A stretch of DNA of 64,000 nt from Endozoicomonas montiporae CL-33 (GCF_001583435.1 NZ_CP013251.1:4477215-4541214), one strand, 5' to 3'; counted from the stretch's first letter, positions 26,860 through 35,495 are shown. Program-made: numbers and translations. Notes: generated from the sequence alone by a model not told the origin.

Positions 26860-26887
26860 ACAGCTGAACCGAATTGAGGAATAGACA

Positions 26888-27343
26888 ATGAGAAACAAAC
26901 TTCAGGTTGAGGCCATTCGTCAGGGCACTGTTATCGACCACATTCCGGCCGGACAGGGCATTAAAATCCTGGATCGTCTGCAACTGCTGGATTCTGATGC
27001 CAGCATTACTGTAGGTTTCAATCTGCCCAGCAAAGACCAGGGCCATAAAGACATTATCAAGGTCACTGACCGGAAATTTACCGAGCAGGAAGCAAACCAG
27101 CTGGCACTGTTTGCTCCAAGTGCCACCATCAATGTGATTGACAACTACGAAGTCGTAGACAAATTCAAAATGGCGCTGCCCGACAGCCTGCTGGGTGCCT
27201 TTGCCTGCCCGAACTCCAACTGCATCACCCACAACGAGCCGGTTGATACCCACTTCTCCCTGCGCGCACATCAGGGCGACGTCCGCCTGAAGTGCAAATA
27301 TTGCGAGAAAAGCTTTAGCAAAGACATTGTGTCCGGGCTGTAA
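26888..27343 (+). CDS. pyrI: Aspartate carbamoyltransferase regulatory subunit
   Basis: A 151-residue regulatory chain binding CTP/ATP. The N-terminal nucleotide domain starts KLQVEAIRQGTVIDHIPAGQ. The C-terminal zinc domain has CPNSNC and CKYC, the CxxxxC...CxxC set that anchors it to PyrB. It follows pyrB by 28 bp with AGGAAT before the ATG. Confidence 0.96.
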   Translation: MRNKLQVEAIRQGTVIDHIPAGQGIKILDRLQLLDSDASITVGFNLPSKDQGHKDIIKVTDRKFTEQEANQLALFAPSATINVIDNYEVVDKFKMALPDSLLGAFACPNSNCITHNEPVDTHFSLRAHQGDVRLKCKYCEKSFSKDIVSGL

Positions 27344-27366
27344 CCGTTCTTCCTGATCAATGTATT

Positions 27367-27404
27367 GGGCAGCTCCTTCAGAAGTTTATCTGCAAGAGCT
27401 GCCC
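27367..27404 (+). terminator. Hairpin after pyrI
   Basis: A 9-bp perfect stem, GGGCAGCTC (27367-27375) and GAGCTGCCC (27396-27404), with a 20-nt loop and no U-run. It probably marks the 3' end of the pyr operon. Confidence 0.45.
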
Positions 27405-27470
27405 TGTGAACCTCCCCTGATTATTCATGTCTATACTCCATCGGGCTTCAACCAGCAGTACGGGCAGGAT

Positions 27471-28016
27471 GTGAATAAATATTTCTCTTCAAAACAGCTT
27501 ATTCCCTATATCAAACTGGCTGTCATGAGCTTTTTCTTTGGCGGTGTTTTTGTGGCAGGAAGAACCATTGCCGGCGACGTTGAGCCTGCCATGGCAGCCT
27601 TTTTACGGTTTGCCATCGCCACTGTCATGCTGATCTTCATTCTGCTTTGGAAAGAAAAGCGCATACCCGTACCCACACCCACCCAGTTTATCGGGCTAAC
27701 AGCCCTCGGGTTAACCGGGGTTCTTGGTTACAACCTGTGCCTACTGATCGGGCTGGAAACGGTGTCCTCCGGTCGTAGCTCTGTCATCGTTGCGACCAAC
27801 CCCGTCTTCATTACCTTCATGTCCGTTCTGTTTCTGGGAGATCAGCTGACCCGCCGCAAACTGGTGGGCATTGGTTTGTCAGTGTCCGGAGCCGTACTGG
27901 TCGCGTCTCACGGAAGCTGGAATAATCTGATGCAGTTCAGTTCCGGCGACCTATCCATTCTGGTCTGTGCAATCTGCTGGGCCAGTTACTCGGTCATTGG
28001 CAAATACGTCCTCAAG
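27471..28016 (+). pseudogene. DMT/EamA transporter, 5' part, split by insertion
   Basis: The first six or so helices of a drug/metabolite-type transporter. Family features include SFFFGGVFVAGRTIAGDVEPAM in pieces at residues 20-40, LGYNLCLLIGLE, and ICWASYSVIGKYVLK at the break. GTG 27471 is the likely start. After CTCAAG at about 28016 the frame runs into unrelated sequence and stops at 28133. The C-terminal part resumes at about 35687, 7.7 kb away on the same strand, with an estimated 30-40 codons missing between. Non-functional unless a part works alone. Confidence 0.85.
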
Positions 28017-28357
28017 GTAGGCCGCTTCGCTGCGACTTTTTGTGCGGTGCAACCTTTTGGCTTTGACAAAAAACACACTCATCAGGGTTTACGCATCAAA
28101 TTAAAACAATCGTACCTATCTTGTAGAGGCTGAATATTAACGACTACAGATTTTCAAAGTACGACTGTTCGGTTTGGAATTGGTGAAAATCAGGAGATAT
28201 AAAACCTACTGTCGTTTAAAAATCCTGAGAGTTTGATTATTTCAACTTCTTTTCAGCTGTGTGTTAGAGAAAACAACTCCCTAATCCTCGATGCTGCAGT
28301 TTTACCTAAACAAGTAACGTATTTATCTTGATTCTAAGCTGCATCTAAAAGTTTAAA

Positions 28358-30052
28358 CCTAAATTCATCACTTGAGAATCCCGACTAAACTGTAACCCCA
28401 TCTGCGAAGAGGGATACAGATGATTTTTCCACCAAAATCTGTTCACCCAAAAGGTGAACTTAAAGAACTCAGCAAAAAGTGCTCAACGACCTCTCTTGAA
28501 GTGGACACGTTTGAGGGAAAAATCCATGTTGAGTGGGAACCTGGCGCATCAGTCACACCAATGGGGCAGTTACCCTTTTTTATTCAGTTTTTAAAAACAG
28601 GTTGTAGATTTGAACCATGGGTTGAAGATTGCCCTTTAACTTACAAAAGCAATAACGCACCTGAAAAAGTTAATGTAATAGGTTCCCTTTTTCTCTCAAT
28701 ACTCTCAGGTCACAAACGTTATGCTCATATTGGAACGTTAACCGGGGATGGAGTGAATCCCAAATTACTGGGTATGACAAAGGTAGTCAGTGATGATTCT
28801 GCTCGTCGGGGTTTACTCAAAATAGATGAGAAAGAAGGTGTTGAATGGATGCAGCATCATTTGCAGGAATGCTATGAACCCTTATTAAAGTTAACATGGA
28901 TATTAGATGTCGACGTTACGATAAAAACCATTTACGGAAGTCAGGAAGGAGCAGAAACAGGTTATAACCCTCATAAGAAAGGGCGTCCTTCACATACTTA
29001 TCATTCTTACATGATGGCTAATTTAAAGCTGGTTCTTGATGTTGAAGTTCAGCCCGGTGATAAAGGAAACAGTAAGCATTCATTGCCCGGTTTAATAAAT
29101 CTATTAAACCGTCTACCAAAAGAGTGTTGGCCTGAATTTGTTCGAGGTGATTGTGACTGGGGCAGTGACAGAGTGATGTCAGAACTCGAACAAGCAAATT
29201 GTGGTTATCTATTCAAAGTAAAGAAGACAGCCAACGTCAAAAAGTCCATATACCATGCGCACTGTAGCGGGGGATGGGTTCGCTACAACAGATATTGGGA
29301 AGGCAAGGAGTCAGAATTAAAACTAGGTGGTTGGGAGAAATCAAGACGAATCATTATTGTTCGAAGAAGATTATCAGGTGATTCTCTGTTGCTGGAGAAA
29401 GAGAATAATAAGAAGCAAAAAGAAATCGCTTTTATCTCAGACCCTGAAAACATCAAACTCTTTGAGTACTCAGTATTAGTGACCAGTCTTGATAATGACG
29501 TTGTATCCATCATAGATCATTACAGAGACAGAGCTGACTGTGAAAATAATTTTGATGAAATCAAAAATCACTGGGGATGGGGAGGTTACACAACCAAGGA
29601 TATAAAGCGATGTCGTATTCTATCAAGGATGGTTGCACTGGCATATAACTGGTGGACTTTGTTTGTAAGACTGAGCAATCCTGATTCGCATAAAGAAGCA
29701 ATAACCAGCAGGCCATTATTGATGAGTGCTATTGGCAAGTTAACAGAGAGTGGGCGTAAGAAAAAAATAACGATTACCAGTCAGCATAATTTGATAAAAA
29801 AGATCCAAACAATGCAGGAAGATCTCTGTGTATTTTTTGATGCCATTAAGAAGACTGCAGCGCAGTTGACTCCAATTGATATCTGGTGCCGAATATTAAC
29901 GAGGGCTGTGTCGAAATTTTTAACAAAAGGTGAAATTATTACGCCTGTCCAGCTTATTAACTCAAGTTAAGCGAAAGCAAGGTTTAGCAGGATAGTAGCT
30001 GGCATTGCTCTCTTAGAGCGCGGTGGGTAATCGCTCAACTGCTGAATTTAGG
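28358..30052 (+). mobile_element. IS1380-family insertion sequence nested in IS-A
   Basis: A 1695-bp element with ends CCTAAATTCA / TGAATTTAGG. The inverted repeats extend to about 19 bp with two mismatches (CCTAAATTCATCACTTGAG against CCTAAATTCAGCAGTTGAG). The target duplication TTAAA is at 28353-28357 and 30053-30057, confirmed by the uninterrupted GTTTAAACTTCC in the other IS-A copy. The CCTAxATTC start resembles ISEcp1-type ends. It encodes one transposase. Confidence 0.9.
28420..29970 (+). CDS. IS1380-family transposase
   Basis: A 516-residue DDE transposase. The first catalytic Asp lies in TWILDVDVTIKTIYG, the second in FVRGDCDWGSD, and the Glu in YRDRADCENNFDEIKNHWGW, a DDE spacing and context typical of IS1380 transposases. 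ATG 28420 follows GAAGAGGGATACAG. The frame is intact, so the element may be active. Element ends and 5-bp AT-rich target duplication agree with the family. Confidence 0.85.
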   Translation: MIFPPKSVHPKGELKELSKKCSTTSLEVDTFEGKIHVEWEPGASVTPMGQLPFFIQFLKTGCRFEPWVEDCPLTYKSNNAPEKVNVIGSLFLSILSGHKRYAHIGTLTGDGVNPKLLGMTKVVSDDSARRGLLKIDEKEGVEWMQHHLQECYEPLLKLTWILDVDVTIKTIYGSQEGAETGYNPHKKGRPSHTYHSYMMANLKLVLDVEVQPGDKGNSKHSLPGLINLLNRLPKECWPEFVRGDCDWGSDRVMSELEQANCGYLFKVKKTANVKKSIYHAHCSGGWVRYNRYWEGKESELKLGGWEKSRRIIIVRRRLSGDSLLLEKENNKKQKEIAFISDPENIKLFEYSVLVTSLDNDVVSIIDHYRDRADCENNFDEIKNHWGWGGYTTKDIKRCRILSRMVALAYNWWTLFVRLSNPDSHKEAITSRPLLMSAIGKLTESGRKKKITITSQHNLIKKIQTMQEDLCVFFDAIKKTAAQLTPIDIWCRILTRAVSKFLTKGEIITPVQLINSS

Positions 30053-31509
30053 TTAAACTTCCGGGCGTGTGCTTTGAGTGAGTCAGTTGCCTTTTGTTCT
30101 CCCAGGTCTCTACCAGCCATATGCCTGCTCGACTCCCGCTTGGGCAAAGTATGCTCTAAGGCTAAGGCCAGAGCCTTAAGCTCGGTATCTGGATCTTCCG
30201 ATTCAACCACTGATTTCACCGTAGCAAGCAAGGCTTCTGCATTGAGGCGTTCGATCAGACAGCCTGCGGGCATTCCGGCCTGTTTGTTTTTCAGTAGGAC
30301 GAATTGCTCAGGGTGCAGTAACAGCATGTGTTCGCACAGCAGGCTCAGGATCACGCCGCGCTGCGATCCGTCAGCACCTTGCTGTTTGCTCAACCTGTTC
30401 CAGCCACAATGAGCTTTCCAGTCTTGAATGAAAACCTCGACCAACCACCTCAAGGTGTAAATCCTGGCTATGTCGGTATGCCGCCATGACATATCTGAAG
30501 CCACCAGATAGCGATAATCCTCTTCACCCTCATACTTCAGGGCAATAACAAAACGTCTTTTCCCATGAGCCTTAACATACAGCCGAGCAGCCAGCATCGT
30601 GACCTGCTCTTCTTTGCCACCGCGTATTATGAGTTGAGTTTCAGCGCCTTTCTGGCGCGAAAAGTAAGCTTTGAGAGTCGCTTCCGAGTGGTTTCGGTTG
30701 GATACTTTCTGATTCGAGCGCAGTTGGCTGACAACCTGGGCTCCGCCTGTTATTTCCGCAGCCTTATCCATAAAGTCTCCTGTGCCATACAGTGCATCAG
30801 CGAGAATTGCTTTGATCGTAATGTTAGGAAACGAATCAACAAATTCTTGCAGCATAACCAGCGTCAACGACTGCATGGTGGGGTAACGAACATGATCTGG
30901 CTCAGGACGATTCGGTCGTTCTTTTTTCTGAATGCCTTGCTTCCTGAGCGCCTTGTCTTTCTTCCTCCATGCAGATAACTCAGGGTCAGGAATATAAAAG
31001 CGAAACCCTACTGGAAAGGTAGCTACTTCAGTAACGAGCACCATAAACACCAGTTCCTGCCCATTAAAATAACCACCTGTTGATTTGTCTTTTATCTTAT
31101 GGGCACCGTCGATTTTTGAAGTCCTTTTAGTGCGCTTTTTTCCTGTATCGTCGATAGCAAGGGTTCCACTTTGTATTCCATAGCGTAGAAGAATATTTCT
31201 GACGCTGGCCTGTAGCAGGCTTTGCCATGCAATTTCTGCTTGATAAAACATCCAGCACAGACGGGTCGCTTTGAATCTGCCTAAGCTTCTGCGCTCAAAA
31301 GCAGCCCAGTTAATAGTTTTAGTTACCACGATTCCCATGATAAAAACGCCCAGTGCCACTTTCTGGGATCTACTCAACTGCGCAGAGGAATTGATGGACT
31401 TGAGCGAATCGTTCAAAGCATCCAGAAAGGCAGTGACAACGGGTAATGGGCGAATTAGCAAGATACGACACTTGACGGTTATTAAGTTCCTATGAGATCT
31501 TACCTCCAA
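30013..31509 (-). CDS. IS-A transposase (IS4-superfamily DDE), C-terminus altered
   Basis: A 498-residue transposase almost identical to that of the intact IS-A copy. Catalytic features are LAIDDTGKKR (first Asp), ILADALYGTGDF (second Asp) and YTLRWLVEVFIQDWK. The last matches the Y-(2)-R-(3)-E-(6)-K signature of IS4-type enzymes. The nested IS1380 element replaced the last residues: after ARKF the protein ends NLNSAVERLPTAL instead of KLLDAA. The catalytic core is intact. The TTG start at 31509 overlaps the end of a 30-codon ORF; the true start is uncertain. Confidence 0.85.
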   Translation of the reverse strand: MEVRSHRNLITVKCRILLIRPLPVVTAFLDALNDSLKSINSSAQLSRSQKVALGVFIMGIVVTKTINWAAFERRSLGRFKATRLCWMFYQAEIAWQSLLQASVRNILLRYGIQSGTLAIDDTGKKRTKRTSKIDGAHKIKDKSTGGYFNGQELVFMVLVTEVATFPVGFRFYIPDPELSAWRKKDKALRKQGIQKKERPNRPEPDHVRYPTMQSLTLVMLQEFVDSFPNITIKAILADALYGTGDFMDKAAEITGGAQVVSQLRSNQKVSNRNHSEATLKAYFSRQKGAETQLIIRGGKEEQVTMLAARLYVKAHGKRRFVIALKYEGEEDYRYLVASDMSWRHTDIARIYTLRWLVEVFIQDWKAHCGWNRLSKQQGADGSQRGVILSLLCEHMLLLHPEQFVLLKNKQAGMPAGCLIERLNAEALLATVKSVVESEDPDTELKALALALEHTLPKRESSRHMAGRDLGEQKATDSLKAHARKFNLNSAVERLPTAL

Positions 31510-31592
31510 CCTGCTGCTGTGGCTATGATGGAATCTCGCAAGGCTTGAATTCGGAGCTGCAGTAGTAGTCTGCTCTTATGCCACCCTGCCAT
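31500..31592 (-). CDS. Small ORF upstream of IS-A transposase, copy 1
   Basis: A 30-codon ORF (MAGWHKSRLLLQL..., ending AAGWR) preceded by GGAGAGCAGGAA. Its final codons TGG AGG TAA include a GGAGG that could serve as the transposase ribosome site, suggesting translational coupling. It is present in both IS-A copies. Function unknown. Confidence 0.35.
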   Translation of the reverse strand: MAGWHKSRLLLQLRIQALRDSIIATAAGWR

Positions 31593-31929
31593 TTCCTGCT
31601 CTCCCTCAAATATCAAAAACTGCAGCATCGAGTAATCGGCATTTGCTAGTTCAGATTGATGCGTAAGCCCTGACACACTCATTTTCCTGAACTATCCTTT
31701 CTCACTCTAACAACTGGACATAGGGACAACATTAAGAGCAATCCCATGGTAATCAAGGTCTACAGCTATGTCTGTGATAAGCATGAACTTTACTGCCGAG
31801 CCATATAATGCGATCCGAGCGAAAGCCCTTGCAAGATCTGTCAATTGCGAGCCTGCCTGCAGACCTTAGTTGCCAAGGCCTTTCGCTTAATGTCGTCCTT
31901 ATGAACAACTGGAATGAAAGGATAGAGCC

Positions 31930-34293
31930 ATAAAACGCTTACTCTTTGCTGTACTACTGCTACTCTCTTTCGTCTGTTTGGCTGAGACGCAGACAAAGAG
32001 TTTTATTGTAGAGGTTGAACATAACAACCAAAGCTTTTCTATAAAGCCTGACCTGGATGCATGGCCTGCAATGCCAGCCATTGATATGGAGCCATTGCGG
32101 AAAAACTCGGCAGACACTACTGACACAAGCAGCTATGCAGGATCAGACTCACCACCTGATGACAAGCCATACAGACCTCCCGGTTTCTGGCAAACCGTGA
32201 CCACTGTGGTTGAGTCCATTTGGCAGCCTCTGTACGCCAATCGTGAAGTCATCGGTTACACATTAATTCTGACTCTCCAAAAACAGGGAAGCCCCCCTGA
32301 GTCCCAGCCTTATTTATGGCTACCTGTGGTAGCGACTGTCGTCGTCGGTTGGCTGACCAGAAAACACTGGAATCCAGAACTCCCTCTGTTCAGTCAAATG
32401 GATGAACAGGAGTCTAGTGAGCAGCATGAACTTCAAATCATCACGTTGATGAACTCGAATCAAGGAAGTTCTTTCTGGCAATCTTTCCCGGAACGACAAC
32501 AGGACCAATCATCTGGCTCATGGTATTCCTTTGGATATTCACCTTCTTCAGGCTGCCTGTCTGGTAATTCTGGTGGCGGTGGCGGTTTTCCCCCTGGTTC
32601 CGCACATACCTTCGGCCAGCATTGTCCCGAGCATCCATGTAACAATGGACCTTGCACCTATGCCTCCAATCGCGGCGCAGACCAGCATCCTGCTAATGGC
32701 CGGTGTCAGGATTACCGTATGGAACTGGATACATATATAGGTATAGGGGAACAGCTGTGTTTATCATTTCAATCTGCTCCAGCTCCAGCTCCAGGTTCCA
32801 GCGCTTCTAATGGCTTTGGTAATTTTCCCGTTGCCTCTGCCCTACAGCCTTTAGAAGCAACTGAACAACATTTATGCGGTTTCTGTACTGACGGCTCCTG
32901 TTTTCTCCGCAGAAATCCTTGTCCTGCTATAAAGAAAAAGCTTCAGCACACTGGCTCTGAATCTGAATTTACGGGAGATAACTCTCAACAGCTGTTAAAC
33001 CAGCATCTTAAGGAATTCCGTGCTTTGCGAACTCCCACAGATAACCTTTGTTGGCTGCATGCTATCAATTTATCCGCAGATGTAAACGTCTCTGGTCTGA
33101 TTGAAAGGCTCATTGCCATGATTAAAAATTACTTAGAAGGTAATGCGCAGGAATTGACAACCGAATATCTAAATTTTCTCTCAGGCTGGGAAGCTGTACA
33201 GGGTGTAGAAAATGTCCGATTGGTTTTGAAACAACTCACCAATCGAGAATGGCCAGACTTCACTATTTTATTGCCGCTTCTGAGCCACTTACTCGAAAAA
33301 ACTTTTGTCGTTGTCAATCTGCATGCCAGTGGATTGACTCAGGATCAGGTTTTTACCTACGCCAATCCTGATGATTTTCAAGTCACCATAGTCTCAGAAG
33401 CATCGTCTATAAGTACCACAGGGGAACCTGTATATCTGGGACTTCTATCCAATGATAATCACTTTGTCGGTATTCGGCCTAGCACCCAAGATGAAAACAA
33501 TCCATACCGCTGTCCTGTTTACTTGAACAACTTTACAGAAAACAGTGATATCAAGAGTACAAAAAGAAGAGACCACACCGGGCAACAAACCTGTGACGTG
33601 ACAGTGGTCGGGGAGGATGGCCAGCAGCGGCCATGCGGGACGGTCTGCAAGAATGCTCAAGACCTGTTGAATCACAAAAGAATAGACCACACCGGGCAAC
33701 AAACCTGTGACGTGGAGGATGACCAGCAGCAGCCATGCGGGACGGCCTGCAAGAATGCGAAAGCTCTGTCGGATTACAAAAGACAATATCAGCCCGGGCA
33801 ACAAACCTGTGACGTGACAGTGGTCGGGGAGGATGGCCAGCAGCGGCCATGCGGGACGGTCTTCAATAATGCCCAACACATGTTGAATCACAGAAGACAA
33901 TATCACCCCGGGCAACAAACCTGTGACGTGACAGTGGTCGGGGAGGATGGCCAGCAGCGGCCATGCGGGACGGTCTGCAAGAATGCTCAAGCCCTGTCGT
34001 ATCACAAAAGAAGAGACCACACCGGGCCACAAACCTGTGACGTGACAGTGGTCGGGAGGGATGGCCAGCAGCGGCCATGCGGGACGGTCTGCAAGAATGC
34101 TCTAGACCTGTGTACTCACAAAAGCCAATATCACACCGGGCAACAAATCTGTGACGTGACAGTGGTCTGGGAGGATGGCCAGCAGCGGCCATGCGGGACG
34201 GTCTGCAAGAATGCGAAAGCCCTGTCGTATCACAAAAGAAAACATCGAAAACGCAAGAATGGCGATCTCAGTTCATCGGAAGGTAAAGAGTGA
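31930..34293 (+). CDS. Exported OTU-like protease candidate with six C2H2-like zinc fingers
   Basis: A 787-residue multidomain protein. The frame begins at ATA 31930, seven bases after AAAGGA, and encodes a clear signal peptide (KRLLFAVLLLLSFVCLAE). ATA suggests a mutated ATG; TTG 31978 is the first standard start but lacks the signal. A hydrophobic segment (YLWLPVVATVVVGWL) lies near residue 122, and Gly/Ser/Cys-rich linkers follow. Residues about 365-520 carry DNLCWLHAI (Cys about 374) and LLSNDNHFVGI (His about 511), resembling the Cys and His motifs of OTU cysteine proteases. From 33592 six 38-residue units repeat every 114 bp (one is 102 bp). Most have Cys-x13-Cys-x12-His-x4-His with HTGQQ linkers, like eukaryotic C2H2 arrays. 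A host-directed role is inferred. Confidence 0.7.
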   Translation: MKRLLFAVLLLLSFVCLAETQTKSFIVEVEHNNQSFSIKPDLDAWPAMPAIDMEPLRKNSADTTDTSSYAGSDSPPDDKPYRPPGFWQTVTTVVESIWQPLYANREVIGYTLILTLQKQGSPPESQPYLWLPVVATVVVGWLTRKHWNPELPLFSQMDEQESSEQHELQIITLMNSNQGSSFWQSFPERQQDQSSGSWYSFGYSPSSGCLSGNSGGGGGFPPGSAHTFGQHCPEHPCNNGPCTYASNRGADQHPANGRCQDYRMELDTYIGIGEQLCLSFQSAPAPAPGSSASNGFGNFPVASALQPLEATEQHLCGFCTDGSCFLRRNPCPAIKKKLQHTGSESEFTGDNSQQLLNQHLKEFRALRTPTDNLCWLHAINLSADVNVSGLIERLIAMIKNYLEGNAQELTTEYLNFLSGWEAVQGVENVRLVLKQLTNREWPDFTILLPLLSHLLEKTFVVVNLHASGLTQDQVFTYANPDDFQVTIVSEASSISTTGEPVYLGLLSNDNHFVGIRPSTQDENNPYRCPVYLNNFTENSDIKSTKRRDHTGQQTCDVTVVGEDGQQRPCGTVCKNAQDLLNHKRIDHTGQQTCDVEDDQQQPCGTACKNAKALSDYKRQYQPGQQTCDVTVVGEDGQQRPCGTVFNNAQHMLNHRRQYHPGQQTCDVTVVGEDGQQRPCGTVCKNAQALSYHKRRDHTGPQTCDVTVVGRDGQQRPCGTVCKNALDLCTHKSQYHTGQQICDVTVVWEDGQQRPCGTVCKNAKALSYHKRKHRKRKNGDLSSSEGKE
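33592..34250 (+). repeat. Six tandem 114-bp zinc-finger repeats
   Basis: Unit starts (first Cys codon) are at 33592, 33706, 33808, 33922, 34036 and 34150, so spacing is 114, 102, 114, 114 and 114 bp. Units are nearly identical at DNA level. The second is shortened by four codons and has lost both histidines (SDYKRQYQP). The fourth-Cys position is Phe in unit 3 (CGTVFNN), the residue usual in C2H2 fingers. Confidence 0.93.
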
Positions 34294-35495
34294 TTCGCCT
34301 CCCAACCCGACTTAAAACACTTTTCCAGAAAGGCGGCGCATGGTGGCACTTTTACCAGAAGCACAAACACCGCATACGTCCTTCCATTGTGGATAACGTC
34401 ATCAAAATGCTCAGCTGCGGATTGACGGTGCGGGGCTATGCCGTGTTCCAGTGCAGCAACCCAAAATGCTCGCACCAGAAAAAAGTCTGCTTCAGTTGCA
34501 AGAGCCGGTTCTGTCCCACCTGCGGCAAGAAACTCACTGACCAGTGGATAGAACAGCAGAAAGCGATATTTCCGGATACCGAGTGGCAACACATCACCTT
34601 CACCATGCCCTCGGAACTCTGGGAGTTGTTCCGGTACAACCGGCAATTGCTGGGCGCACTCAGCGGATTGGCAGCCAAGGTTGTTCTGAAGCTGACCCGA
34701 AAAAAGGGAATATTGCCCGGCATCTTCACCGCCCTGCACACCTTCGGCCGTGACCTGAAGTGGAACGTGCATGTGCACCTGTCTGTCACCCGTGGCGGGC
34801 TGGCCAATGACAACAAAGACTGGAAGCCTCTCTTCTTCAGCAAGCTGGCACTCATGCCCATGTGGCGCTATGAAATCACCCAACTTTTACGGGAGAGCTA
34901 CAGCCGAGGGGAACTGAAGCTTCCGAAAACCCTGCAAGCCATCTGTCCCAACAAAACCGGATTCAATCGTTGGCTCAATGGCCACTACCAGAAACCCTGG
35001 ATCGTTCACTTTGCCAAACCCAGCAAGAATCACCACCGCAACATCAAATACCTGGGTCGCTACCTGAAACGCCCAGCCCTGTCCATGAGCCGCCTGAAAC
35101 ACTACGATGGCAAGGAGGTGATCTTCGGTTATCTGAACCATACCACCAAAGCGTATCTGCGTTTTACCAGCAAAGTGGAGGACTTCATCAAACGCCTGGT
35201 ACAGCACATTCCGGACAAAGGCTTCCGCATGATCCGGTACTACGGTTTCCTGGCCACCCGAGTGCGCTCAAAGCTGTTACCGAAAGTTTATGATCTGCTG
35301 GAGCAGCCTGAGAGAAAAGCCATTCCGATCCGGTTCCCGGCGCTGATGAAAAACAGTTTTGGGGTAGACCCACTGGAATGTATCATGTGCCAATCCAGGA
35401 TGATTTTGACAGGCATCGTGCCGGGTAAAACACTGGCGGAGCTGCGGCAGTGCCATGAACGGCTGGCACTGGGCAGACCGGTTGCTCTGGAGTAA
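34290..35495 (+). CDS. IS91-family transposase
   Basis: A 401-residue rolling-circle transposase. The N-terminal zinc-binding region has CSNPKCSHQKKVCFSCKSR followed by FCPTCGKKL. The HUH motif is in WNVHVHLSVTRGG near residue 155, and catalytic tyrosine context NIKYLGRYLKR is near residue 255. The C-terminus is complete, with a CIMC pair. GTG 34290 overlaps the stop of the preceding zinc-finger gene in the sequence GTGA, so the two are translationally linked. IS91-type elements can carry flanking DNA by one-ended transposition, which may explain the cargo gene. Confidence 0.85.
   Translation: MIRLPTRLKTLFQKGGAWWHFYQKHKHRIRPSIVDNVIKMLSCGLTVRGYAVFQCSNPKCSHQKKVCFSCKSRFCPTCGKKLTDQWIEQQKAIFPDTEWQHITFTMPSELWELFRYNRQLLGALSGLAAKVVLKLTRKKGILPGIFTALHTFGRDLKWNVHVHLSVTRGGLANDNKDWKPLFFSKLALMPMWRYEITQLLRESYSRGELKLPKTLQAICPNKTGFNRWLNGHYQKPWIVHFAKPSKNHHRNIKYLGRYLKRPALSMSRLKHYDGKEVIFGYLNHTTKAYLRFTSKVEDFIKRLVQHIPDKGFRMIRYYGFLATRVRSKLLPKVYDLLEQPERKAIPIRFPALMKNSFGVDPLECIMCQSRMILTGIVPGKTLAELRQCHERLALGRPVALE

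Larger units (their letters stand above)
28287..31632 (-). mobile_element. IS-A copy 1, interrupted by an IS1380-family element
   Basis: Ends are CTCGATGCTGCAGTTTT (28287-28303) and its inverse ending at 31632. The target duplication is TAATC (28282-28286 and 31633-31637). Removing the nested element and its 5-bp duplication leaves 1646 bp, exactly the length of the intact copy at 54873-56518. At least four single-base differences separate the copies, so spread is recent. The transposase is on the minus strand. Confidence 0.92.

Noticed and set aside
27360..27470. N-terminal extension of the DMT gene from 27360
   Set aside because: It overlaps the hairpin after pyrI, and its residues do not resemble a transporter N-terminus; GTG 27471 fits better.
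28196..28215. 20-base inverted similarity (17 of 20) with 35640-35659, as possible ends of the large insertion
   Set aside because: The two lie at unequal distances from the estimated junctions and have no target duplication; could be chance or old element fragments.
33445..34192. Long minus-strand ORFs opposite the zinc-finger repeats
   Set aside because: They are repeat shadows (MAAAGHPPRPLSRHRF repeated) without ribosome sites; the plus-strand frame explains the repeats with conserved Cys/His spacing.
33592..34250. Tandem array considered as CRISPR
   Set aside because: Repeats are 114 bp, contiguous and in frame inside a coding region, with no spacers and no cas genes.
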